Source of the DNA: Oscillospiraceae bacterium | GTDB lineage: Bacteria > Bacillota > Clostridia > Oscillospirales > Ruminococcaceae | DNA: 54,304 nucleotides | Direction: 5' to 3' | Assembly (NCBI GenBank): GCA_017887325.1 | Contig: JAGHIE010000023.1 | Location: 1 to 54,304, forward strand | Shown here: positions 1-6,795 of the stretch, one piece after another | How the letters are laid out: each line of letters begins with the position of its first letter | Numbering within the stretch: position 1 is the stretch's first letter | Program-made: the position numbers and the translations under genes | Notes under the pieces: generated by a model | What the model saw: only the letters and a program-made list of their open reading frames with translations | Database searches by the model: none | What the model was told of the DNA's origin: nothing

Positions 1-188
1 ATCAAGCTGTCCCCTCGTAAAAGTGGCCTGTTTTTTGGTTAAGGAATAGGACAACCGAGGGGCCGAGGCTCAAAAAAGCCCGGAATATCAAGGAAAATCA
101 TCGCTCAGACGATTGAAGTACGGTCTTAAAGCTGCTCGTAGAGCTCCTCAATTCTCAAAAAGATAGTTTCCCGTTTGGGATTATATAC
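1..188 (+). ncRNA. 3' portion of an unidentified GC-rich structured RNA
   Basis: Bases 1-180 are about 46% G+C by count, far above the flanking genes, and every reading frame on both strands has stops, so this is probably not coding. Short hairpins follow one another: 11-17 pairs with 56-62 (CCCCUCG/CGAGGGG), 63-70 with 77-83, 98-103 with 110-116, 134-137 with 141-144, and 169-172 with 177-180. A strong terminator follows directly at 189-223. In an AT-rich genome this pattern is typical of a stable structured RNA. I looked for signatures of tmRNA, RNase P, SRP RNA, 5S rRNA, T-box and common riboswitches and recognised none. The 5' end lies outside the window. Confidence 0.5.
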
Positions 189-223
189 AGAAGACCTTGG
201 ATTTATCCAAGGTCTTCTTTTTT
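189..223 (+). terminator. Rho-independent terminator after the left-edge RNA
   Basis: A perfect 12-base-pair stem (189-200 with 207-218) closes a six-base loop and runs into a T tract (216-223). It ends the transcript entering from the left before the MarR promoter starts. Confidence 0.9.
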
Positions 224-236
224 GTGTAAAGATAAC

Positions 237-288
237 TTGACAATTAGAATTCTAACTATTATAATTTTAATAGTTAGAATTCTAATTA
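237..288 (+). promoter_or_regulatory. Promoter and MarR-type operator of the marR-yczE unit
   Basis: TTGACA at 237-242 and TATAAT at 260-265 with a 17-base spacer make a perfect consensus vegetative promoter. A perfect inverted repeat with 20-base arms (242-261 and 268-287, six-base centre) covers the whole spacer and the -10 box. Each arm itself holds the palindrome TTAGAATTCTAA. A dimer bound here would block RNA polymerase, so autorepression by the MarR protein encoded just downstream is the simplest reading. This is inference from position and symmetry. Confidence 0.8.
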
Positions 289-304
289 TTTTGGAGGAGA
301 AAAA

Positions 305-736
305 ATGGATTATAATTTTCATTATCTTTTAATGGCTAATCAGTCTATTTTTCATAGAGGTGTATTTTCAAAATTAAAAGATACAGGATTAACATTGGGA
401 CAACCAAAAGTATTGGATTATTTAAAAGACAATGATGGAGCTAGTCAAAAAGAAATAGCTATTGGTTGTCATGTAGAACCAGCATCTTTAACTGTAATTT
501 TAAATGGAATGGAAGATAAAGGGTTAATAGAAAGAAAAAATATAAATGGGAATAGAAGAACAATACATGTTTATATGACACAAAAAGGTAAAAATATGCA
601 AAAAGAAATTGATGAAGCATTTTCATTTATGGAAGATATCGCATTTAAAAATATATCTTTAGAACAAAAAAATAATTTTTTAGAAGTATTTGAAAAAATC
701 TATACAAACTTATTAGATAAGAAAGGAGATTTATAA
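305..736 (+). CDS. MarR family transcriptional regulator
   Basis: This 143-residue protein has the MarR layout: an N-terminal helix, a winged helix-turn-helix at about residues 30-95 (G-Q-P-K-V-L then S-Q-K-E-I-A and a recognition helix beginning around PASLTVIL), a basic wing with N-G-N-R-R, and a C-terminal dimerisation helix. Members bind palindromic operators as dimers and usually leave DNA on binding a small ligand or on oxidation. The start is supported by GGAGGAG at 293-299. The perfect inverted repeat over its promoter suggests that it represses itself and the downstream membrane protein, two bases after its stop. The ligand is not predictable. Confidence 0.9.
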   Translation: MDYNFHYLLMANQSIFHRGVFSKLKDTGLTLGQPKVLDYLKDNDGASQKEIAIGCHVEPASLTVILNGMEDKGLIERKNINGNRRTIHVYMTQKGKNMQKEIDEAFSFMEDIAFKNISLEQKNNFLEVFEKIYTNLLDKKGDL

Positions 737-738
737 AA

Positions 739-1431
739 ATGGTAAAAGATAAAATAAAAAGATATATAATATTTTTAATAGGCTTATTTATAAACTCATT
801 GGGAGTAAGTATAATTACTAAAGCAGATTTGGGAACTTCTCCTATTTCTTCAATACCATATGTACTAAGTTTGAATTTTCCATATTCATTGGGAACATTT
901 ACAGTTATATTTAGTATATTTTTGATTTTTTTACAACTTTTGATTTTAAGAAAGAATTTTAAATTAGAGCATGTACTACAAATACCAATTTCGTTTTTAT
1001 TTGGTTATTTTATAGATTTAACAATGATTATGTTAAATGGTTTGTCTACAGATATATACTTAATAAAGCTTATATTGTTATTATTAGGTTGTGTTGTATT
1101 AGGAATAGGCGTTTACTTTGAAGTATGGGCTGATGTTGCTATGTTGCCTGGAGAATCATTTGTTAGAGCAGTTAGTAATACATGGAATACAGAGTTTGGG
1201 GTTACCAAAGTTTGTTTTGATGTTTCAATGACTGTTATAGCAGCTATATTATCAATATACTATACACATGGATTACAAGGTGTTAGAGAAGGTACAATTA
1301 TTGCTGCTTTATTAGTAGGATATATTGCAAGATTTATAGCTAAACAAGTAAATAATTATGGATTAATATTTGATAAATTAAAAGGTATCATAAAATCATT
1401 TAATGGTTATTACGATAAAAAAGTTGAATAA
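739..1431 (+). CDS. YczE/YyaS-type integral membrane protein
   Basis: A 230-residue polytopic protein with about five hydrophobic segments. The N-terminus resembles the YczE/YyaS/YitT group: a short basic stretch, a first membrane helix with G-L-F-I-N-S-L-G, then K-A-D-L-G-T-S-P, the family hallmark. A further motif near residues 130-140 (P-G-E-S-F) is also typical. Function in the family is not well defined; some members are linked to peptide synthesis or export. It begins two bases after the MarR stop, so the pair is one transcription unit under the same operator, and the MarR probably controls its level. The unit ends at the terminator at 1431-1468. Confidence 0.8.
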   Translation: MVKDKIKRYIIFLIGLFINSLGVSIITKADLGTSPISSIPYVLSLNFPYSLGTFTVIFSIFLIFLQLLILRKNFKLEHVLQIPISFLFGYFIDLTMIMLNGLSTDIYLIKLILLLLGCVVLGIGVYFEVWADVAMLPGESFVRAVSNTWNTEFGVTKVCFDVSMTVIAAILSIYYTHGLQGVREGTIIAALLVGYIARFIAKQVNNYGLIFDKLKGIIKSFNGYYDKKVE

Positions 1432-1468
1432 AAAAGGTTAGTCTTAAAATAAGACTAACCTTTTTTTA
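1431..1468. terminator. Bidirectional terminator between converging genes
   Basis: A 16-base-pair stem (1431-1446 with 1450-1465) with a three-base loop has an A tract on one side and a T tract on the other, so it can end transcription from both sides. It separates the YczE-type gene from the converging CorC-type gene. Confidence 0.9.
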
Positions 1469-2776
1469 ATTATTTATTATTGAAATAATAGCTTTTTGTA
1501 TTTTATGTTCTTTTATTTTTAAAACTTTTATATGAATATTATTTATTGTAATTTCAAACTCGTTGCCATCATCTGGGATAGAACCATAGTGGTTAAATAC
1601 ATATCCACCAAATGTTTCATATTTATCAGAAGGTATAGGTTGATTAATAGTTGTGAAAACTTCTTCTAGTTCTATATTACCATTTATAATCCAAGTGTAT
1701 TCATCTAAAGCTTTTATTGCTGGTTCTTCTTCAATCGTTACTTCATCTTCTAAATCACCAACTAATTGTTCTAGCAAGTCGTTAATAGTAACAATACCAG
1801 ATGTACCACCATACTCATCTAAGACAACGGCAAAGTGATTTCTAGTTTGTTTCATTTGTTTGAATAAAACATCAGCATAAATTGTTTCAGGAACAAAATA
1901 AGCAGGTTTTACAACATTTTTTAAAATATTTTCTTTTGACTTATCTTTAGTAGCAAAAAAGTCTTTAACTTTTAAAATACCTACAATTTTATCAACACTT
2001 TCATTGCATACAGGATATACTGAGTGTCTTGTATTGTGAATAATATTTTCCCAATCTTCTATTGTTTCGTCTAACCACAAAACAGAAATATCTGTTCTAT
2101 GTGTTTGAAATTCTTCAACTGTAATATTATCAAACTCAAAAACATTTTGAATTATTTCTTTTTCTTCAACATCAATAACACCCTTTTGAGTACCAACATC
2201 TACCATCATTCTAATTTCTTCTTCACTAACCTCATTTTCTTCAGAGTTAGGGTCAATGCCAAAAAGTTTTAGTATAAGGTTTGTAGAAGCAGTTAGTACG
2301 AACACAATAGGTGCAAATATTTTAGAAATAAAAGCAACTAAAGAAGACATAAGTAAAGCTAATTCTTCGGCCTTTTTCATAGCTAAACGCTTAGGTACAA
2401 GTTCTCCAAATACTAGTGTAAAATAGGATAGAATTAATGTAATTATAATTAAAGCGATAGTATCAAGAGTTTTAACATTTATATTAACGCCCAAAGAAAC
2501 TACCCAATCAACTAATACATCTGAAAAATTTTCTGCGGCAAAAGCACTGCCTAAAAATCCAGATAAAGTGATTGCTACTTGAATAGTAGCCAAAAATTTT
2601 GCTGGTTCATTAGTAAGCTTTTGTAATCTTTTAGCTCTTTTATCTCCATTATGAGCCATTTTATCAAGTTTATTATCATTTATAGAAATTACAGCTATTT
2701 CAGCACAGGCAAATACTGCATTTAATGCAATAAGAAAAATCTGTAAAAGTATTTGTAAAAATATAGTATTATCCAA
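1466..2776 (-). CDS. CNNM/CorC-type membrane protein with CBS domains
   Basis: This 436-residue protein has three parts in the order known for the CNNM/CorC (also called hemolysin C-like) family: an N-terminal DUF21 membrane domain (about residues 1-200, several hydrophobic helices, with F-G-E-L-V-P-K after the third), a CBS pair (about 210-335, with L-D-E-Y-G-G-T at the end), and a C-terminal CorC_HlyC domain (about 350-430). Relatives act in magnesium or cobalt efflux or homeostasis; old 'hemolysin' labels are not well supported. The start is TTG at 2776, supported by AGGAGG at 2785-2790 and by loss of the frame upstream. A promoter and possible attenuating leader lie at 2822-3014. Confidence 0.88.
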   Translation of the reverse strand: MDNTIFLQILLQIFLIALNAVFACAEIAVISINDNKLDKMAHNGDKRAKRLQKLTNEPAKFLATIQVAITLSGFLGSAFAAENFSDVLVDWVVSLGVNINVKTLDTIALIIITLILSYFTLVFGELVPKRLAMKKAEELALLMSSLVAFISKIFAPIVFVLTASTNLILKLFGIDPNSEENEVSEEEIRMMVDVGTQKGVIDVEEKEIIQNVFEFDNITVEEFQTHRTDISVLWLDETIEDWENIIHNTRHSVYPVCNESVDKIVGILKVKDFFATKDKSKENILKNVVKPAYFVPETIYADVLFKQMKQTRNHFAVVLDEYGGTSGIVTINDLLEQLVGDLEDEVTIEEEPAIKALDEYTWIINGNIELEEVFTTINQPIPSDKYETFGGYVFNHYGSIPDDGNEFEITINNIHIKVLKIKEHKIQKAIISIINN

Positions 2777-2821
2777 AATAAATTTCCTCCTAAATTTAAA
2801 ATAAAATATTATTAAATATTT

Positions 2822-2947
2822 TTATATTAAAATCCTTTTAAAACGCAAAAAGACATATTCACAAAAAATATTATTTTGTGAACATGTCATATATTTATCA
2901 TAATAATTAAATTTTGTATTCTGATTATCACTACAGTCTTCTTCCAT
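2822..2947 (-). CDS. Possible 41-residue leader peptide
   Basis: A small frame starts with ATG at 2947 and reads M-E-E-D-C-S-D-N, ending at 2822. An AGGAGG sits upstream at 2958-2963 but the gap to the ATG is long (about 10-16 bases depending on alignment), which weakens the case. The second half of the frame runs through the hairpin at 2852-2888, so a ribosome translating it would disturb that hairpin. A consensus promoter (2986-3014) lies just ahead. I recognise no homologue; it may be a leader peptide, a small protein, or chance. Confidence 0.3.
   Translation of the reverse strand: MEEDCSDNQNTKFNYYDKYMTCSQNNIFCEYVFLRFKRILI
2841..2888 (-). terminator. Hairpin with T tract in the leader of the CorC-type gene
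   Basis: Bases 2852-2866 and 2874-2888 form a 15-base inverted repeat with one mismatch (arms beginning GACAT), followed on the minus strand by TTTTTGCG. It looks like an intrinsic terminator placed between the promoter at 2986-3014 and the CorC-type start at 2776, so it may act as an attenuator or may simply end transcription from the upstream small gene. Confidence 0.6.
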
Positions 2948-2985
2948 TTTGATTTAATTCTATCCTCCTAATATAAATCAACATC

Positions 2986-3014
2986 AGTATATTATAAATA
3001 TATTAAAAAGTCAA
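2986..3014 (-). promoter_or_regulatory. Promoter for the CorC-type leader transcript
   Basis: On the minus strand TTGACT (3014-3009), a 17-base spacer and TATACT (2991-2986) match the vegetative consensus well. Transcription would start near 2979, run through the small frame at 2947-2822 and its hairpin, then into the CorC-type gene. Confidence 0.6.
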
Positions 3015-3028
3015 GATAGTCAATATAT

Positions 3029-3325
3029 CTAAAAATACATAACATCAATACCGTTAGTATCAGCCTTCATATCCTTTATAACATCTTTAGAAGTTATATA
3101 TAATGTATCTATTCCTTTTTTTTTGCAATCAGATAAAGCTTTATCAATATTATTGTATATACCTAATTGAGTTATATTATTATCGCTTTGTTTTAAACTA
3201 TTTTGAGCCATATTCATAATAGTGTTTAATGTGCATTTTTCTCTATATTTAGATAAAGAAATGTTGCTATTTTTTTTAAAATTATTGTTTTTAGAAGTAA
3301 TTGCACAGATGCCAACCTTTTTCAT
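3029..3325 (-). CDS. Small protein, possibly a degenerate resolvase-like domain
   Basis: This 98-residue protein starts at an ATG behind a clear AAGGAG site and is transcribed divergently from the GntR regulator. I do not recognise it with confidence. Its pattern (M-K-K-V-G-I-C near the start, then later D-C-K-K-K-G-I-D-T-L-Y-I-T-S) loosely recalls the N-terminal domain of serine recombinases, where a strand is followed by a 'DCK..GID' helix and strand. The usual Y-x-R-V-S catalytic serine motif is not visible, and there is no recombinase body, so any such relation would be to a degenerate or repurposed fold. The hydrophilic composition suggests a soluble protein. Confidence 0.55.
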   Translation of the reverse strand: MKKVGICAITSKNNNFKKNSNISLSKYREKCTLNTIMNMAQNSLKQSDNNITQLGIYNNIDKALSDCKKKGIDTLYITSKDVIKDMKADTNGIDVMYF

Positions 3326-3379
3326 AAAAGAACTCCTTTGTTATTTTTTATTAGTATGTGATAAATAATAAAAAATATG

Positions 3380-3437
3380 TTGACAAAATAAAATTACAGT
3401 GTTATATTGTATATATAAGATATATACAATATAACAC
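3380..3437 (+). promoter_or_regulatory. Promoter and operator of the GntR-ABC-radical SAM unit
   Basis: TTGACA at 3380-3385, a 17-base spacer and TATATT at 3403-3408 form a good vegetative promoter. A perfect inverted repeat with 18-base arms (3399-3416 and 3420-3437, three-base centre) covers the -10 box and start site. Its position just before a YtrA-type GntR gene suggests an autoregulatory operator. Confidence 0.8.
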
Positions 3438-3460
3438 TAGTGTATATACAGGAGGTGTTT

Positions 3461-3832
3461 ATGAATATTATAGTAAGCAATTCTTCTGATAAACCTATAT
3501 ATGAACAAATATCTATACAAATAAAAAGTCTGATAATGAATGGTAATCTTAAAGAGGGAGACGCATTACCATCTATGCGACAATTAGCTAAAGATTTAAG
3601 AATAAGTGTTATAACAACCAAAAGAGCATATGAAGACTTAGAAAGAGATGGTTTTATTATTACAAAGACTGGAAAAGGCAGTTTTGTAGCAAGAAAAAAT
3701 ATAGAGTTTATAAGGGAAGAACAAATTAAGCAAATAGAAGAAATATTATCAAAAGCAGTTGATTTATCAAAACAAAGTAATGTTGAACTTAGTGAATTGA
3801 TTGAAATGTTAAACATCTTATATAACGAATAG
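3461..3832 (+). CDS. GntR family regulator, YtrA subfamily
   Basis: A 123-residue protein with the GntR winged helix at about residues 10-75: P-I-Y-E-Q-I near the start, then the L-P-S-M-R-Q-L-A helix and the G-F-I-I-T-K-T-G-K-G wing. The C-terminal tail (about 45 residues) is too short for a usual ligand domain, which is the YtrA pattern. YtrA-type regulators normally repress themselves and an adjoining ABC transporter, often responding to cell-wall-active compounds. The start at 3461 is chosen because GGAGGT (3451-3456) lies before it; an upstream in-frame start at 3440 precedes that site. It is followed after 11 bases by the ABC genes. Confidence 0.9.
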   Translation: MNIIVSNSSDKPIYEQISIQIKSLIMNGNLKEGDALPSMRQLAKDLRISVITTKRAYEDLERDGFIITKTGKGSFVARKNIEFIREEQIKQIEEILSKAVDLSKQSNVELSELIEMLNILYNE

Positions 3833-3843
3833 AGGGTTGCTAT

Positions 3844-4692
3844 ATGGAAAATATTTTAGAATTAAGAGATGTTTGTAAAAAGTATGAAGGCTTTGAACTT
3901 AGTAATGTTAGTTTTAATGTTCCAAAAGGTTCTATAATGGGATTTGTTGGAGAAAATGGTGCAGGTAAAAGTACAACAATAAGAGCTATATTAGATATGA
4001 TAACTATTGATAGTGGTGAAATAAAAATATTTGGAAAATCTAATAAGCAAGACAATTTAAGACAAGATATTGGTGTAGTTTTAGATGAAAATCATTTTCC
4101 TAATTCATTAAAGGTAAAACAAATAAATAATATGCTAAAGAATATTTACGATAATTGGAATGAACAAACATTTTATTATTATATTGATAAATTTAACTTA
4201 CCTAAAGATAAAAAAATATCAACATATTCTAGAGGTATGAATATGAAATTGTCTTTAGCAATAGCATTGTCTTATAGTGCTAAATTATTAGTATTAGACG
4301 AGCCTACAGGTGGACTTGATCCAGTTGTTAGAAATGAAATATTAGATGAGTTTTTAGATTTTATGCAAGATGAAGAAAAAGGAATTTTAATATCAAGTCA
4401 TATTACATCAGATTTAGAAAAAGTAGCTGATTACATAACATATATAAACAATGGTAAAATTGTTTTAGTAGAAAATAAAGACACTATTATTTATGAATAT
4501 GGTGTGGTTAGAGCTACAAAGGAACAACTAGATAGTATTGATAAAAGCTTAATAATATGTAAAAGGGAAACACCACAAAGTATCGAGTGTTTAATTAAAA
4601 ATAAAGAAGAATTTAAAGAAGCTTATCCAGAAATTGTAGTAGATAACGCAAATTTAGAAGATGTAATGGTATTACTAAATAAAGGAAAATAA
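3844..4692 (+). CDS. ABC transporter ATP-binding protein
   Basis: A 282-residue ATPase with Walker A G-E-N-G-A-G-K-S-T (36-44), a signature S-R-G-M (129-132) in place of the canonical S-G-G-Q, Walker B L-L-V-L-D-E-P-T (148-155) and H-loop histidine 186. The S-R-G-M form is seen in ABC-2 type exporters of the YtrB/bacitracin-like group. It would power export with the permease encoded 11 bases downstream, on the inner face of the membrane. The GntR regulator 11 bases upstream and the promoter operator at 3380-3437 place it in an autoregulated unit. The substrate cannot be told from sequence. Confidence 0.93.
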   Translation: MENILELRDVCKKYEGFELSNVSFNVPKGSIMGFVGENGAGKSTTIRAILDMITIDSGEIKIFGKSNKQDNLRQDIGVVLDENHFPNSLKVKQINNMLKNIYDNWNEQTFYYYIDKFNLPKDKKISTYSRGMNMKLSLAIALSYSAKLLVLDEPTGGLDPVVRNEILDEFLDFMQDEEKGILISSHITSDLEKVADYITYINNGKIVLVENKDTIIYEYGVVRATKEQLDSIDKSLIICKRETPQSIECLIKNKEEFKEAYPEIVVDNANLEDVMVLLNKGK

Positions 4693-4703
4693 GGTGAGAT
4701 TTT

Positions 4704-5345
4704 ATGAAAGGGTTAATATTAAAAGATTTTTATATTACAAAATTTAGTCTGATATTTATAAGTGTATTTGTAGTTTTGTATAGTATTTTAACAGGGTTAT
4801 TTTTTAAAAGTAATTATTGGGCAGGTATAATGATTGCAATGACAGGTGCTATTGGAGGATATTCATTCGAACACGAAGCTAAAACAAAGTGGGATAAATA
4901 TGAAGGAGCATTACCTATAAGTGTTAAGCAGAGAGTATCCAGCAAATTTATTTTTGCATTAATAAGTATAATTTCAGTATCTTTGCTTAATTTTGTAATT
5001 ATATGTACAGCTGATATATATTTTAATAAATTGAATGTATTACAAAATTTATCTATAATATTTATGGGAATATCATTAGCGATTATATTAAGTTCATTAT
5101 ATATAGTTTTTACATATAGATTCGGGATAGGCAAGTCTAGAATATTTGTAATAGTTATTTGTGCTAGCTTAGGTGGTTTGTTGGGTGGATTGTCAGGAGT
5201 TATGTCAAATAATGAAGAGTGGCAAATAATTTTTAAATTAGGATTAGTAACTAGATCTATATTATTTTTAATTTTTTCTTTAATTTTCTGTTTTATAATG
5301 TATAATATATCTGTATATGTAGTAAATAAAAATAAAAGTAGATAG
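4704..5345 (+). CDS. ABC-2 type transporter permease
   Basis: A 213-residue membrane protein with about six hydrophobic segments, starting M-K-G-L-I-L-K-D-F, the usual opening of small ABC-2 permeases that pair with YtrB-like ATPases. A short cytoplasmic loop with E-A-K-T-K-W-D (about residue 55) resembles the family's conserved stretch. It begins 11 bases after the ATPase stop and is followed nine bases later by the radical SAM gene, so the four genes look co-transcribed. Together with the ATPase it would form an exporter in the cytoplasmic membrane. Confidence 0.85.
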   Translation: MKGLILKDFYITKFSLIFISVFVVLYSILTGLFFKSNYWAGIMIAMTGAIGGYSFEHEAKTKWDKYEGALPISVKQRVSSKFIFALISIISVSLLNFVIICTADIYFNKLNVLQNLSIIFMGISLAIILSSLYIVFTYRFGIGKSRIFVIVICASLGGLLGGLSGVMSNNEEWQIIFKLGLVTRSILFLIFSLIFCFIMYNISVYVVNKNKSR

Positions 5346-5354
5346 GAAAAATAA

Positions 5355-6227
5355 ATGAAAAAATATAAACGAGTTTATTTAGAGATAACTAATATATGCA
5401 ATCTTAATTGCTCTTTCTGTCCTAAAACCAGCAGAGAAAAAAGATATATGAATATCGAAGAATTTGAGTTTATAATAAATCAAATAAAAGGATATACAAA
5501 TTATGTTAATTTGCATGTTATGGGAGAACCTACAATGCATAAAGATTTAAAAGTCTTTTTGGATATAGCAGGTAAAAATAATTTAAAAGTAAATATAACA
5601 ACTAATGGTACTTTGCTTGATGATGAAGTAGCAGATACACTTTTAAAATCTGATAGTTTAAATAAAATAAGTGTATCTTTACATAGCTTTGAAGCAAATG
5701 AAACAAATTTTACCTTAGATGAATATTTGAATAAGATAGCGGTATTTGCTAAAAAAGCAAGTGAAACAAATAAAATAATAACAGCTTTAAGATTATGGAA
5801 TTTAGATTTTGGTGGAGTTAAAGGACAAAACAGTCTAAATGATAAAATAGTAAGTGTTTTAGAGCAAAATTTTGATGTTAAAATATCACTTGAAGATATG
5901 ATAAAGACAAATAAAGATTTTAAATTAGCTCAAAAAACATTTTTACAACTTGCAAATAAATTTGAATGGCCAGATATTAGCAAAGATATGGATAATGAAA
6001 AAGTGTTTTGCTATGGACTTAGAAATCAGTTTGCAATATTAGTTGACGGAACAGTTGTTCCTTGTTGTTTAGATAATCAAGGTCAAATAAATTTAGGTAA
6101 TATCTTTAAAACAAGTCTAAAAGACATTTTAAATAGTGAGAGAGCAAAAAATATTTATGAAGGTTTTTCAAATAGAAAAGCAGTGGAGGATTTGTGCAAA
6201 AGGTGCCAATATGCTCAGAGATTTTAA
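5355..6227 (+). CDS. Radical SAM protein with SPASM/twitch-like C-terminus
   Basis: A 290-residue protein with the radical SAM motif C-x3-C-x2-C (C15, C19, C22), which binds a [4Fe-4S] cluster and cleaves S-adenosylmethionine. G-E-P at 57-59 is the usual glycine-rich SAM-contact motif. The C-terminus has further cysteines (C219, C237, C238, C281, C284) arranged like a short SPASM or twitch domain, which may hold an auxiliary cluster. Family members modify peptides, sugars or RNA, but the substrate here is unknown. It starts nine bases after the permease and shares its terminator (6229-6271). No obvious precursor peptide lies beside it, so a peptide-maturation role is only one option. Confidence 0.85.
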   Translation: MKKYKRVYLEITNICNLNCSFCPKTSREKRYMNIEEFEFIINQIKGYTNYVNLHVMGEPTMHKDLKVFLDIAGKNNLKVNITTNGTLLDDEVADTLLKSDSLNKISVSLHSFEANETNFTLDEYLNKIAVFAKKASETNKIITALRLWNLDFGGVKGQNSLNDKIVSVLEQNFDVKISLEDMIKTNKDFKLAQKTFLQLANKFEWPDISKDMDNEKVFCYGLRNQFAILVDGTVVPCCLDNQGQINLGNIFKTSLKDILNSERAKNIYEGFSNRKAVEDLCKRCQYAQRF

Positions 6228-6228
6228 A

Positions 6229-6271
6229 AATAAAGAGTATTATTCTGCAAAGAATAATACTCTTTATTTTA
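6229..6271 (+). terminator. Terminator of the GntR-ABC-radical SAM unit
   Basis: A perfect 18-base-pair stem (6229-6246 with 6251-6268) with a GCAA loop ends in a T-rich tail, two bases after the radical SAM stop codon. Confidence 0.9.
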
Positions 6272-6377
6272 ATATTAAATTTTGTTATAATATTTACAAT
6301 AAATTTATTGTTTAAACATTTAGAGAATAAAAATATAATATATATTAAAATATGTGTTATCAAGGAGGTTATGAAAA

Positions 6378-6776
6378 ATGAGATGGTTTATAAACTTTAT
6401 GGCAGGAAGAAGAGGCGCAGACCAATTAAGCTTTGCATTAATAATCGTTTTCTTTGTATTGTCCGTTTTGTTTATGTTTTTACCAACAGAATTATTTTTT
6501 ATTAGAATTGTAGCGTATATTCCTTTAGGAATAAGTGTTTATAGAATGTTCTCTAAAGATATTTTTAAAAGACAAATAGAAAATGATAAATTTATGTTTT
6601 GGTGGAGAGATATTTCAACTAAAATAAATAAAAAAATTAATAGAGTTAAAGATAATAAAACTCATAAATTTATAAAATGCCCAAAATGTAGACAGTTATT
6701 AAGATTGCCAAGAGGTAGAGGAAAAATTAGGATAGTTTGTCCTAAATGTTCAAATACATTTGAAAGAAAAACTTAA
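6378..6776 (+). CDS. Two-helix membrane protein with C-terminal zinc ribbon
   Basis: This 132-residue protein has two hydrophobic helices (about residues 17-37 and 42-56) and a C-terminal zinc ribbon of two C-P-x-C knuckles: C101/C104 and C121/C124, separated by a basic loop with P-R-G-R-G-K. The first half of the ribbon resembles the zinc ribbons of some transcription-associated proteins. It starts at 6378 with a strong AGGAGG at about 6364; another ATG at 6371 is in a different frame. I know no function for the family; a membrane-anchored nucleic-acid or protein-binding role is inference. It precedes the next gene by 19 bases and may be co-transcribed. Confidence 0.7.
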   Translation: MRWFINFMAGRRGADQLSFALIIVFFVLSVLFMFLPTELFFIRIVAYIPLGISVYRMFSKDIFKRQIENDKFMFWWRDISTKINKKINRVKDNKTHKFIKCPKCRQLLRLPRGRGKIRIVCPKCSNTFERKT

Positions 6777-6795
6777 ATATGGAAGGAATATTAAG

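Noticed and set aside
3394-3816. 140-codon minus-strand frame opposite the GntR gene
   Set aside because: It is a shadow of the GntR gene, covers its operator and has no ribosome binding site.
6194-6505. 103-codon frame overlapping the radical SAM end and the zinc-ribbon gene
   Set aside because: It crosses the terminator at 6229-6271 and is out of frame with the zinc-ribbon gene, which has the good start site.
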